From NCBI GenBank assembly GCA_047967505.1, contig CM106541.1: 64,000 nt of DNA; one strand, 5' to 3'. Of this stretch, positions 21,958 to 32,600 are shown piece by piece; within the stretch, counting starts at the first letter, position 1, and every line of letters starts with the position of its first letter. The notes beneath the pieces are model-generated. The model ran no database searches. It had not been told where the DNA came from and saw only the letters and a list, made by a program, of their open reading frames with translations. The stretch comes from Dipteris shenzhenensis. Lineage: Eukaryota > Polypodiophyta > Polypodiopsida > Gleicheniales. The position numbers and the translations under genes are program-made.

Positions 21958-22010
21958 TGAATTTGAAACGTTTCGAAACGTGCAGCACGTTTCGAAACGT
22001 TTCAAATTCA
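21958..22010. repeat. 53-nt near-perfect palindrome
   Basis: Arms 21958-21983 and 21985-22010 are exact reverse complements over 26 bp with a single central base. Each arm contains the self-complementary word gaaacgtttc. Confidence 0.95.
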
Positions 22011-22029
22011 ATGAAGCTGCACGTTGGGG

Positions 22030-22145
22030 AGGGATAGAGCAGCAGCAACAGAGGCACACGAGGAGAGGGATAGAGCAACAGCAACAGAGGCATAGGAGAG
22101 GGAGAAGAAGAGGGACAGAGCAGCTCCAACAGAGGCACAAGAGAG
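22030..22145. repeat. Purine-rich tandem repeat, about three units
   Basis: The word gagggatagagcagcagcaa, with variants followed by cagaggcac, recurs at about 22031, 22067 and 22107. Confidence 0.7.
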
Positions 22146-22644
22146 GGAGAGGGGGGAGAGAGAGAGAGAGAGAGGAGCTACAGCAAGAAGGCCAGAGCAG
22201 GAGGGAGCAGAGAAAGAGGGGGGAGAGGAAAAATGCGTGGGATTTGGTTCAAATCTGAGTGATTTGGCAGGCTAGACCAGAGCAGTGGGGGGTAGAGGTC
22301 CTAGAAAGAGGGAGGGGAAAAGAAAAATTCGCCACAAGGGCCCTACCATCCCATTAAAGGAAGTTTTGGGCTCATGTGGGGGAGGTACACCTGGTAGGAG
22401 GGTCAAACATGGGTTAAGAGGGGGGGGGATGGTTTGGGTGGTCCCTAGTGTAAGGGGAGCAACCAATAGGGGCTCTCTGCAGGCTTGCCCACCCTCCACC
22501 TCAACATACCATTGCCCACTCTCATTGGTACACCTCAAATCACTCTCTAATCCCTTGAAATGAGGAAACACTAATTGGAGGCCCTTTTGAGACCCCATTC
22601 TCCCCTAATAAAGGTCTATCGAAACATTTCATGTTCAATGAAAC

Positions 22645-23124
22645 ATGGCTAGGGTACTGTAGGTTTAGATTGAAAATTGTACTTTTTGACTATAGAGGCG
22701 AAATCTCCCATACGGCGGCGTGCATGTGCAGGTGACAGCCCTGCTCTTCGATTACCTACAAATCCAAGCCCACTAGCCTCGACTAGGCCATCCCTTGCGC
22801 ACAACAACCAGCCATGCAGGGTCTTCATGCTTTTTGACCACACCTGTGCCGCTAGCTATCTCCAAGCATCGGCAGATTGCAAGGCTCAGCGCCCTACGCA
22901 ATACGTTCAAGCTAGCAAGCAAGTACCACGAGCAGCAATCGATTGCATGCATAGCTACTCCTGCGCCAATTGAACGACGAACACGAGCACAAGTGCATCG
23001 TGGATGCAGGTTTGTTAGCGCATGACAATACTAGCCCATTTTGTTCGTGGATTCACTAGCCCCTTTTGTTCGTATACAACTCGCTAGCCTTTTGTTCGTT
23101 TTTTCTATCGTGCATCGTTCAACA
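22645..23124. other. Sequence before gypsy relic, possible LTR or leader
   Basis: Moderate-GC sequence without a recognisable gene directly precedes the gypsy gag. It may contain the 5' LTR or leader of that element, but no second LTR copy is in the window to prove it. Confidence 0.25.
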
Positions 23125-24690
23125 ATGTTCAACGTTGGCAAAATTGGAGAAGGGCTCGAGGACGCTCCCCTCATAAGTGCAGAAGAACATCCAGATCTCG
23201 AAGTAAGGATTTCAAGGAAGGAGGTGAGTCTATCAAGTTCAATACTTTTAATGGAAAGTATGACGCCACTAAGAAAGCTTTGCAGTTTATCCGTCAGTTT
23301 GACATAGCCTTCAAAACAGGGCACTATCGCGAGAAGTCCAAGTTAAAGATTGTGAGTCTTCATCTGACAAATAGTGCCAGTGCTTGGTGGGGAGCTCTTC
23401 TTGTTGCGGAAGAATCTCCAAAGACTTGAAAGAATTCAAGAAGTTGTTCTATGAACACTTCTTGCCTAAGAATTTCTATGACGACCTTCATACAGCATGG
23501 GGAAAGTGTGTGCATGGCAGCCACTAACACCATCGACACATATAATCAAAAGTTTTGGACAGCCTATCTTCAAATCACGCCCTTCAAAGAAATTTGAGAA
23601 AAGACAAAGCTTTGGAAGTATCGAGCGGGATTGCTTCCCAACATACGGACACAAGTAAGCATTGATCCAAAGAAGACGAAGCTCCGAGATTTGATGCATT
23701 CAGCTTCAGTGGTTGAATTGCTAAGGGAAGATCTTCCTCCGACTATGGCAGAAAAAGCAAAAGGGTGTGAGGGTTGTACCACCAACTCAAGATTCAAAAA
23801 TATTTCAGCCTCAGAAGCTGAGGGGTCCATTCAAGCCCTTCAAAGGAAAGTCAAAGTTTACTCCAGAGCAGATTACGACCTTCCGAAAGGAAGGTAAGTG
23901 TTTCGGTTGTGGAACACCAGGGCATGTGGCTGCCCAGTGCCACCACAGGACTGCGGGTCCAAGGGAGCAGAAAAAGCCAAAAGAACCACCAAAGCCCGTG
24001 GCGGGAGGAATCCCAGATATGCTGGCAAGAACCACAGAACCAGAAAACAGAGAGCTTTGCCTTGCATGGGGTAAAGTAAGAGATCGGAATGCCTTGATTC
24101 TTTTGATCTAGGAGCTACCAATAATTTCATCTCAGAAGATCTAGCTTTGAGGCTAGGAATTAAAACAGAAGAATTGGGATTATCTTTGGATGTAAAGGAT
24201 GTCTTAAAAGGGGATCCAGTCAAAGTTACACCTTTGATTGGAAAACTTAGGATTCATGTACAGGATTATGTGGACCATGAGGACTTTTATGTTTCACCTC
24301 TCAAGCATTATGATGCAATTTTGGGTATGCCATGGTTCCATAGAAAGGAAGTGGTTCTTGATTTTAAAGCAAGAACTCTCAGTTTTGAGCATCGGAAAAA
24401 GTAACACAAAATCTTGGCGAAAGGAAAAGGCAAGACCATTCCAGTTGTATCAAATATTTCCATTGCCAAGTCAATAAAATCTGCAATTTCTGCGTACATG
24501 GTTTTGTTAAAGAAAAAGAGGGTGAACCCCAAGTGGAAATAAGTCCATTGGAAAAAGAAAAATTTCAGTTTTTAGAATCTTTCAAAGATTGCTTTTCAGA
24601 TTCTTTACCAGGAGAGCTTCCACCGGCTACTTTCAACTGTGTTCATTGGAATATTACCCCTGCCCCCAAAAACATTGCACACAAGTTTAC
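23125..24690 (+). pseudogene. Ty3/gypsy gag-protease relic, truncated in RT
   Basis: A gag domain runs from about 23220 to 23700 (KALQFIRQFDIAFKTGHY, SASAWWGALL, LWKYRAGLLPNIRTQ), followed by a CCHC knuckle at about 23896 (CFGCGTPGHVAAQC). A retropepsin-like segment starts near 24105 with DLGATNNFISEDLALRLGI in place of the usual D-S/T-G, and reaches GMPWFHRKEVVLDF near 24330. The N-terminal edge of the RT linker (SFKDCFSDSLPGELPP) ends near 24690, where similarity stops. Several frameshifts separate these parts. RT, RNase H and integrase are absent. It is clearly a dead fragment. Confidence 0.85.
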
Positions 24691-25005
24691 TTCTTATTGT
24701 AAAAATTGACCTCTAGAGCATATGCATATTCTTAAGTGATGCTTAAAGCCTATATCGAAATTTATATGGATAGACCTTTGAAATTTTATGCATATTCAGA
24801 GAGCATATGCACAAAGTTTTAACTTTTGAAGCATATACATTAAAGGTTTATGCATACATTGTGTACGACATATGCTTATTGCCTTAAGGGTTTAAAGATT
24901 TTTGGATGAAGCTTCATCTAGAAGGAAGAAAATAATACAAACAACCTACCCCATCTCATCGGAAATGCTTAAGACATTACAAATAGCATTGCAAATGATT
25001 TAAGG
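24690..25005. other. AT-rich sequence after gypsy truncation
   Basis: A short region with repeated atgcata and gcatatg words (24715-24880). No gene was recognised. Confidence 0.4.
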
Positions 25006-25009
25006 AAAA

Positions 25010-25376
25010 AAGAGAGGAGAAGGGAAAGAGAAGGAGAAGGGAAAAACTAAAGAGGGAAAATTGGAAAAAAGAATGGGACAAAGGAGAAGGGAAAGGAGAA
25101 AGAGAAGAAATTAGAGAAAAAAGATTGGGAGAAAGGAGAAGGGAAAGGAGAAAAGAGAAGAAATTGGAAAAAAAGAATGGGAGAAAGGACTCTAAAAAGG
25201 GAAAGGAGAAAGAGAAGGGAGAAGGGGGAAAAAGAATTGGAGAGAATAGAGGAGAAAGGGAATGGAAAGGGCAAGGGAAGGAAAGGGAAAGGGAAGGAAA
25301 GGGAAGGAAAGGGAAAAGGAAAGGGAAAGGGAAAGAAAAGAGTAGGGGGAGGAGAAGGGGAAAGGAAAGAAAAACT
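25010..25376. repeat. Homopurine tract of about 370 bp
   Basis: The plus strand is almost all A and G, built from ggaaaggga, gagaaggg and gaagg words, with only scattered pyrimidines. The long ORFs on both strands here follow from composition and are not genes. Confidence 0.95.
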
Positions 25377-25589
25377 TGACAACACCAAACAAACAAAACA
25401 TACCTGGCACACAAATTCAAAGGAGAGGTGCTTGCAAGGTCTAGAGGTACTCTGAAGTTGTGGAGAGGTGCTTGCGAGGTCCGGAGGTGGTTGAAGATTG
25501 TGCAAGGTTGGAAGAGATGAATGAGAGTGATGCAATTTGGGACTATGGTTTTATCTACCATAGGGTTGATAATAACATCGGCAAGGGTG

Positions 25590-26475
25590 TCTTCTTTGGT
25601 GTAGTTTTTTGAGAGTCACCTTTGTCTCATACATTGTTACATTGAGAGTTGGTTTGAGAGATTTGCAAAGTCTATGCACATACTTACTTAAACATCTATG
25701 ACTTCGGCATAGACACCATCTTCATGCAATAATTGTGTGACGACGATGTAAGTTCCTAATTATTGCAAAACATCTGTTTGGGACATTCTAAAATCAGGTG
25801 ATTTTAAATGTCCTTGTGACATGCAAAAATAAAGGCTTTTGCTACCATATACATTTGAAAACATTTTCATTGGACACATAAGAGTATGGTTATTCAATTA
25901 ACGAATTGAATTCATAATAGAGTTATTCAAGTGTGAAAAGTAAGTGACCGAGGTCAATTTATAGAAGATGCTAAGATAAAACATCAAATCAAGCCTTTAT
26001 TGTGGCCACCTCATTTCCACTTAACTAAGCAAGCTTGGTAGCTAAGCCTACTCGAATAAGATAGAGCCTGATAATGTGCTTTTTTCCATCTAGTGTTCAA
26101 TATTCTCGGTCAATGAGGCACTGGGCTTTACTGTGCATGTGAAGTGCCTAGATTCTCATAACATAATATAAATGACACATGTGCTTTGGTTCTCTCCCAA
26201 CAACATTATATCTCGAAATCCTAAACAAAAATAAAAATATGGAGAGTTGGTTGGAGGAGTTAATGTGATGAGTTCAATGAATAAACATCTTGAAGTAGGG
26301 TAAATAAATATATGGTGGACTGTCTCCCTTTGAAACGGATGTGTTCCCTGAGATAGGTACTCTCATGAGGAGTGATATGATGTGTATCCAAAATAAAAAG
26401 GCATGTCCCCCTTCCAATGATGCGTTGTTGAGGAGCAAGGCCAACACGTTGAGCATATCCCCTTACATGGGTCAC
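25590..26475. repeat. Dispersed repeat, copy A
   Basis: It shares a common order of words with 57170-58155 and 59562-60190, starting with ggtgtagttttttgagagtc and running through 'gcaataattgtgtgacgacg', the aagataaaacatca region and the 'gtgcttttttccatctagtg' region. It lacks a stretch of about 60 bp present in the other two. No protein or terminal repeat was recognised. A non-autonomous element or an LTR is possible. Confidence 0.75.
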
Positions 26476-27134
26476 CCTTGGTGAGGAACAAGGTGAGCAT
26501 GTTGTGTATAGATAAGTAACTAAGAAAAGTCCCCACAAGTTGATTGATGTGAGAAAGGGGACACTGTATCAAGCTAGGCAACGCGGATGACACACAATTG
26601 AAAGCTAAAGTGCAAGTAATCCACACACTCTGCTTTGGTGTCTCAAGCTCTTTTTAAGGCATTGGTTCGGTGGAGAGGAAGCAACGCTGGTACAAACCAT
26701 GATGGCTTTTGTGCACTGAAGGTCACGACACGATGGTGAATGAGAGCATCTTGGAGGAGGAGTTTATATAGAGAGGAGTAGTTTTCTGTAGAGCACCTTG
26801 GAAAGAGTAATTTTGTATAGAGCAACGTGCGCCCTCAGAGCTGGATGCCTTCTTACGTCGTGTAAGGGGAATAACGATATCCTATAAGCAGCAATGCAAA
26901 CGTGTTGTAATATAAGTAAGATAGGACAAGGTCAAGAACTCGTATATTATAAAGCAGCACACTCTGGCCTGCACATGCATGCGACTTTAGAATAGCGCAT
27001 AAACTAAGACCTTGGCACGGTGAGCTGTCTGTCCTCCGCGATAAGATAAAACACTCGCACTCCCACTCCTCAATATCGTCGACATCGTCCGAGTTCTTTT
27101 GATCCCAATCAGTATTCAGCCTCAGTACTTCTCC
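26476..27134. other. Region upstream of the BPS1-like gene
   Basis: No transposon protein is visible. A TATA-like tttatatag lies near 26762 and a catgcatg word at 26974. The presumed 5' UTR and promoter lie here, but no element can be fixed by sequence alone. Stretches up to about 26640 still resemble repeat DNA. Confidence 0.3.
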
Positions 27135-28157
27135 ATGGGTTCCTCCCTTCTTGCCTCCCTGGCGCATTCCCTCTCTCTCAGAGCGGAGCAACGCAATATC
27201 GCCCGGGAATGCCATGACCCTGCCTTGCAAAAGTTTGAAGTAGACCTGACAGAGCGCCTTCAACACCTCCAACTTCCAGGCGGCTCGTCCTACCTTCACC
27301 TCAACTGGCTGCTCGATGCCTTGGCTGTAGTTCTGTCCACGGAGACTTCAGTTCACACCCTCATTTCCAGCCCGCTGGAGATGCAGCCTGCAAAGCACAA
27401 ACTCTGCCAGCACTATATTGACGATGTCGTCAAGTTGCTGGACGTCTGCAACGCTCTCAAAGACGCGACGGCCGACATCCACGACTACCTCCGCTTGGTC
27501 CGGCATGCGCTTCACTGTTTGGACTCGAGGGAGGGGGCGATCAGCCTGCCAAACTTGATGCGGGCAAGAAGCACCCTCTCCGAATGCCTGCATAAGATGG
27601 CAGCCACCAACGGGGTCGAACCGCCATCTAGGCTGCAAGCTTGCGGCTCCTTGCTACGAAAAATGGGAATGCAGAAGAAGCGTAATAGCAGTGGCATTGA
27701 TGCAATGGATGGGGCGAGGAGCACCACCCTTCTGGTTTTGGGAGTCCTTGCTGATGCTTTGTCTCTGAGAAAGCCCAGGAAATCTAGTATCCCAGCTACT
27801 GTACTCAGGTGCAACAGGCAGCCATGGTCCACTCCTCTTCTAAGATTGGAGCAGGAATTAGTGCAAGAGGAGATGGAGAGGCGGAGCTCTAAGGACGTTG
27901 CTCTCTTGCAGGAGTTTGAGAGCATGCGAGTCGCAGTGAGAGAGATTCATCGCCTGGTGGACAAGATGCTCTCGACGCCATCCTCTTTCGCTTGCGACTC
28001 AGTCATAGAGTTGAGCCGAGTCATTGAGACTCTTGGAAAGACTTCGCGAGACGTGCAAGGATCGATGGCCATGCTACAACAACAGATAACGGATCTCTTC
28101 CAAAGGCTCGTCGCCATCAGAGTGGCTCTCTTAGATGCCCTCCCCATGAGTTCTTAA
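27135..28157 (+). CDS. BYPASS1/ROH1-domain family protein (BPS1-like)
   Basis: An intact, intronless frame of 340 residues, close to the usual 340-350 of plant BPS1 proteins. The ATG at 27135 (ctccATGGgt) is preferred; the frame is open about 12 codons further upstream but without an ATG. The N-terminus has LQKFEVDLTERLQHLQ (about residues 35-50), then LNWLLDALAVVLSTE and VVKLLDVCNALKDATADIHD. This is the family's conserved helical N-terminal half with its 'SLL-x-F-E-x-x-L-x-x-x-L' entry. The C-terminal half has a basic central linker, a hydrophobic stretch near TTLLVLGVLADALSL, and amphipathic helices rich in heptad leucines, ending FQRLVAIRVALLDALP. In Arabidopsis, BPS1 restrains production of a root-derived mobile signal and related ROH1 proteins bind exocyst Exo70. 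That role is inferred here by family only. GC content is clearly above the flanks. No frameshift or stop is seen, so this is the best candidate for a functional host gene. Confidence 0.85.
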   Translation: MGSSLLASLAHSLSLRAEQRNIARECHDPALQKFEVDLTERLQHLQLPGGSSYLHLNWLLDALAVVLSTETSVHTLISSPLEMQPAKHKLCQHYIDDVVKLLDVCNALKDATADIHDYLRLVRHALHCLDSREGAISLPNLMRARSTLSECLHKMAATNGVEPPSRLQACGSLLRKMGMQKKRNSSGIDAMDGARSTTLLVLGVLADALSLRKPRKSSIPATVLRCNRQPWSTPLLRLEQELVQEEMERRSSKDVALLQEFESMRVAVREIHRLVDKMLSTPSSFACDSVIELSRVIETLGKTSRDVQGSMAMLQQQITDLFQRLVAIRVALLDALPMSS

Positions 28158-28356
28158 GCCATGCGACCTGTGTGGACCTTGTATACTAGGCAGGCTACAC
28201 AACCAAAATGTACAAGATTAAGGGGTTTAAACCCCTATATACGACTTCAAATTGAATTATGATGATTCGTTTCATCTCGTGTTGTGTTTTATGTTGGACG
28301 AAGGAAGTACATATGAAGAGACTAATAATCCCTTTTGGGTGATGCTTGCAAATAAC

Positions 28357-28362
28357 AATAAA
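28357..28362 (+). terminator. Possible poly(A) signal AATAAA
   Basis: AATAAA lies 200 bp after the stop of the BPS1-like gene, a plausible plant 3' UTR distance. AT-rich sequence makes chance occurrence likely. Confidence 0.3.
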
Positions 28363-28479
28363 GAACATTCATCCTCCATTCATGCCTTTTGCGTAATGCC
28401 TCCAAAAAAAAATTCACATCCCTTGGCACGTGTCACAATCCAAATTATTTGCTACTCGTAACTAATTCTATGGCAAAGG

Positions 28480-29940
28480 TAAAGGGCTTTGGCCAAGATG
28501 GCATCCCAGTGCACTTCTTCGAATACTACTAGATCAGCTATGCTATGTGGTAAGGTTCTTACATCACTTTCGAACATTTGCTTAAGATCAGAGAATCTCC
28601 CTTGCTCAATGAATCAAGTGAATTAATTGATTGCAACCTAGAGACTCGTGCCCCCTCACAATGTTAAATGCTGTAGCTTGCATACAAAATTACAAATTAC
28701 TGCATCTCACAATCGATTGTGTAGTCACATCCAAATCAAAAGTCTATGTCGCTCAACTTGGATCTTGAGAAAGCTTGGATCGGATTAGTTAGATATTCAT
28801 CCTTAAGGTGATGTCCATTAAGCTTGGTTTTGGACACGAGTTCATCCACATGACAAAAGCCCTTTTCACTAAAGCTACTTCCATAATTTCAAATTATCGC
28901 TATTCTTATGAGAGTCTCCCACTCAAGCAATCCATATGACAAGGGGTCCCATTCTTTCTGCCACTGTAACAGAGGGTCCATTTGCACCCGATCGATCATC
29001 ACATCAATCGAGGAAGTATTCCTAGCTTGCCACTACTGGATGGATCGTATTTCTTTGCTTATTTTTTTGTGAATGACAATTATAACATCCTACAAGCTGA
29101 AGAGTGAAACATGGAAGCCCTCTTAGTGCTCTATGTATACTTTGCTCTAGTTCTCCACTCAAATTAATAGTTCAAAGATTAATGCTCTTTACATGGATTG
29201 GGAACACCCCTCAAAATTGCCAGATCAATATGGTTTAAAGATGATCCAAATGGGAAAATTTTGTTGATATTTATGGTCTCTACTAGGCCCTTTGCTTCAT
29301 TGTGACATCAAATCCCATTGGGAATGCCCAAAAGTCTAAATATTGTGCCCTTTTGAATTTTAAGACATCCCAACTGCTAAAGAACCCCTTGTTCCTTGCC
29401 ACCACTGAGAGTATCATACAATGTTTTGGAATGGTTAGTTGAAGATCCTGAAGCTTTATAGAAAACATCAAGGCAATCCATCACACACCTTATATCTTGC
29501 TCAGTATTTGTAAGGGTAATTAGTGTAGTGTCATCTACAAACTGTTGACAGACAAGATATTTACCATTCATAAGCTCAATCCCTTGGAGACTTCCCCCTT
29601 GGATTTAGCTTCTAAGGAGCTAGCCAAGAGCATTGCTGCTATAGCAAATAGGAGAGGAGCCAAGGGGCATCCTTGTCTGACTAGTCTTTTAAAAAAGAAA
29701 GGATCACTCATCTTCCCATTGACAACAACCTTAACTAAAGCATTGATGAGAAGGAGCTTGAAATTTGAAACAAAGGAAGGACCCAGACCCATGTCTTGCA
29801 AAGATTGGATTAAAAAAATCCATTCCAATCTATCATATGTCTTATCAAAGTCAACCTTAAGAAAGAAAATATCATGTCAGTCTAGTTTCTTTATTGTATC
29901 AAGTCTTCACTATGACATGTTCTCGTTGTCCATCCATTGT
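28480..29940 (-). pseudogene. L1-type LINE reverse transcriptase relic
   Basis: On the minus strand, frame 29568-29828 has WIFLIQSLQDMGLG, NALVKVVVNGKMS and RLVRQGCPLAPLLFAI. These are the plant L1 RT motifs around the conserved RQGCPLSP box. Frame 29377-29571 continues with LVCQQFVDDTTLI, the catalytic motif C, in which the usual FADD is FVDD, then a SSTNHSKT-type block. Weaker similarity continues to about 28480. Upstream near 29830-29870 the catalytic VDFDKTYD-like motif A can be read after a frame change. Stops and shifts show a dead copy. The part from 29766 on is repeated at 62287. Confidence 0.75.
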
Positions 29941-30202
29941 CAAATAATTTAGATAGCCAGTCCTATTCTAAGCTCTTGCAAGTATATGTTATCTTTGTTT
30001 TTCTCAATTGCCTACAGCTAGCAAAGAAATCAACAAAACATGGGAATGGAAGAAACCAGCTCAGCCTAGCATTTCTTGGCTTCATAGCATTTCTCACATC
30101 ATTAAACATCCTATTTCTATATGAATCACTAATCTCTATGCTTGGAAGTGGCCACTTTGGACTGTCAAAAGAAGGCAAGGCAAGCAATTCCAATCTTCCA
30201 TA

Positions 30203-30815
30203 CTAGCCTTCTTGATCCAGAACTACAAACATTGACTCATAAAAGAAGGTCCCATCCTTTCTCATTTCTGATTGTGTGCAACTTTCGTACTGAAGAATCC
30301 CGATCTTAGCATGGAGGACATGCAAATGCATGTTGCAAGCTCCCATTCTTTGTAAGTAGATGGATACAAATTTGTAAAACAAATACAAGACATAAGTTCG
30401 ACACCAAACAAATGCAAATACTTTGAAGCATGACACTAGTACACTTTGGAATACTTACAATATTTGGAATACTTACAATAATTGGGTCTACGATATAGAA
30501 GGCTTGCATGTGGATGCACATATATGTCTGTATGGGTAAAGATGTGTTGAATATATACCCGTGTCATTGTTTTGCTATTGGGAGACATCTCAAAATCCAT
30601 ATCCTCCCCTTCCAATGTTTGGATATGTCCATTGCATCCTTCCGATCCACTTTATAGCACCCACAATTAGTGGGTTGCATTGTTATCCATGAATATTTTT
30701 TGTATAGCTGAGGAATCCATTCCCCATGCTCATCCTTGATGCTCTTTAGTATAATAGATTGTAACTTACCTAGATATTTGTCATTTTCCATCTCCATAGT
30801 CCTTGTTTGTTTCAT
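30203..30815 (-). other. Conserved repeated ORF block of unknown nature
   Basis: Two minus-strand frames stand out. At 30564-30815 it contains DEHGEWIPQLYKKYSWITMQ followed by NCGCYKVDRKDAMDI. At 30203-30436 it contains MHLHVLHAKIGILQYE and KDGTFFYESMFVV. Both recur with mostly conservative changes at 62991-63332 and 62758-62991, and the first again at 63383-63607. No known domain was recognised. They could be exons of a host gene captured in a repeat, or part of an unclassified element. Confidence 0.35.
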
Positions 30816-30866
30816 TTGATTAACAATAGCTCTTTTCCTCTCTTATTTCACCCATAAACAAACATA

Positions 30867-30871
30867 GTAAT
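30867..30871. repeat. Copia target-site duplication, left
   Basis: gtaat directly before the left LTR equals gtaat at 36762-36766. Confidence 0.9.
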
Positions 30872-31041
30872 TGAAAGTGCTCTCAATGGAAGTAAGAATG
30901 GAAGAAGGAGAGAGAGAGACAGAGAGCCACACAAGTTTGGTGGGTGCAAAACCACCCTAGTCTTCTTTTTCATTCATTTATATATGTGTTTGAGTATTGT
31001 ACATAACCGGGGTAAAGGCACAGTGACCTTTAACCCCCACA
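30872..31041 (-). repeat. Copia 3' LTR
   Basis: 170 bp, TG...CA, nearly identical to 36592-36761. The stretch contains a gagagagaga tract and tatatatg. Confidence 0.95.
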
Positions 31042-31056
31042 ACCTCCCACTTAAAG
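31042..31056 (-). other. Copia polypurine tract
   Basis: On the minus strand tttaagtgggaggt directly abuts the 3' LTR, the expected plus-strand primer position. Confidence 0.7.
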
Positions 31057-31094
31057 GACAATGTGCCTTTAAGGGAGAACAACCAGTGACCATA

Positions 31095-32600
31095 CTATCC
31101 AATGCCCATCAATACACGACAATACTCAAACTGCTGACTAGGTAGACCCTTCGTCAGCATATCTGCAGGGTTATCATCTGTATGAACCTTGACAAGCTCT
31201 ATGCGCTTGTCCTCAAGTACCTCCCTGATGAAATGGTACCTGACCTCAATGTGTTTGTTCTTTGCATGAAAGACCGGATTCCGTGCTAGCTGAATAGCAC
31301 TCATGGAATCACTATGCAATGTCGGTACACCTGTATGAATCCCCAAATCTCCCACTAGCCGATCAAGCCATATAGCCTCCTTGCAACCCTCTGTGGCTGC
31401 AACATACTCAACCTCTGTGGTAGACAAAACCATGCACTTCTGTGCACGAGACATCCACGACACTGCACCACCTGCAAAGGTGAACACATAACCAGAAGTG
31501 GATCTCTTACTATCCACATGCCTTGCATAGTCTGAATCTGTGTACCCAAGTACACGCATGTCTCCTTTACCAAAGCAGATGCACATCTCCTTGGTACCCT
31601 TCATGTACCTCATGATGCACTTAACTGCCTCCCAATGCCTCTTTCCTGGATTAGCCATATACCGGCTAACAACTCCCACTGCAAATGCAATGTCTGGTCT
31701 AGTAGCTATCATAGCATACATAAGACTCCCAACTGCTGATGCATAAGGAACCTTGGCCATCATGGCCTTCTCCTCATCTGATTTGGGACTATCTGTATGA
31801 CTCAGTTTCACATATGGAGGCAATGGAGTACTCACTGCCTTCCCCCCCTCCATATTGAAACGTTGCAATACTTTTGTAACATACTCTTTTTGTGAAAGCC
31901 AAAGGAGTTTCCTACTCTGATCACGCGTGATGCGCATACCAAGAATATGACCTGCAAGTCCCAAATCCTTCATATCAAAGGCCTCATGCAACTTGGCCTT
32001 TAATGCATCTAGCTCATAAGTATTCTTGCTAGCCAATAGCATATCATCCACATATAGTGCCAAGATTATCAAGCTATTATCCTTAGCCCTTTTAGTGTAG
32101 AGGCAGTGATCAATTTCACTCCTTCTAAAACCCTGGGACTGAATGAAAGCATCAAACTTCTGATACCATTCTCTAGGTGCTTGCTTAAGACCATAGAGAC
32201 TCTTGTTTAGCTTGCAAACTAAATGCTCTTTGCCCTTTTCTTCAAAGCCTTCCGCCTGCACCATGTAAATTTCCTCATGCAAATCCCCATGCAAAAAAGC
32301 TGTCTTGACATCCATCTGCATAAGTTTCATATCCTCTGATGCCACTAGTCCAAGCATGCATCTAAGTGTGGTCATCTTCACAACCGGAGAGAATATCTCA
32401 TCAAAGTCCACACCCTTCTCTTGCTTGAACCCTTTAGCAACCAAACGGGCCTTGTACCTAGGCACATCATCACCTATGACCTTCATTTTGTAGACCCATT
32501 TACATGGCAATGCTTTCTTTCCATGTGGCAAAGAAACCAAGTCCCAAGTCTTATTCTTCATAAGTGAACTCATCTCTGATTGCATATAGCATACTCCCAC
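31095..32600 (-). pseudogene. Copia reverse transcriptase-RNase H
   Basis: A 501-codon frame. It begins in the RT fingers (NKTWDLVSLPHGKKAL, YKARLVAKGF) and has motif A MDVKTAFLHGDL, the SLYGLKQAPREWYQKF block and the catalytic LYVDDMLLAS. After the RT connection (SAVGSLMYAMIATRPDIAF) the RNase H part follows with GYTDSDYARHVDSKRSTSG, TEVEYVAATE, LHSDSMSAI and a terminal DNPADMLTKGLP. All catalytic aspartates and the RNase H glutamate are visible. The frame opens only downstream of a frameshift near 32590 that separates it from the integrase frame, so it is not joined to the rest of pol. Confidence 0.93.

Larger units (their letters stand above)
21951..22644. mobile_element. Fold-back element with 26-bp diverged terminal repeats
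   Basis: The left word at 21951-21976 (gtttcagtgaatttgaaacg...) and the reverse complement of 22619-22644 match at about 21 of 26 positions by eye. Between them lie a strong palindrome, a purine-rich tandem region (22030-22160) and G-rich sequence. No transposase is visible. It could be a non-autonomous DNA transposon. No target duplication was identified. Confidence 0.5.

Noticed and set aside
21878-22258. Gln/Arg-rich frame of 126 codons
   Set aside because: It runs through the palindrome and a purine tandem repeat. Composition explains it.
24977-25561. Long open frames on both strands (up to 194 codons) rich in F/P/S or K/E/G/R
   Set aside because: They arise from the homopurine tract, where stop codons are rare in several frames. 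The peptides are low-complexity and show no domain.
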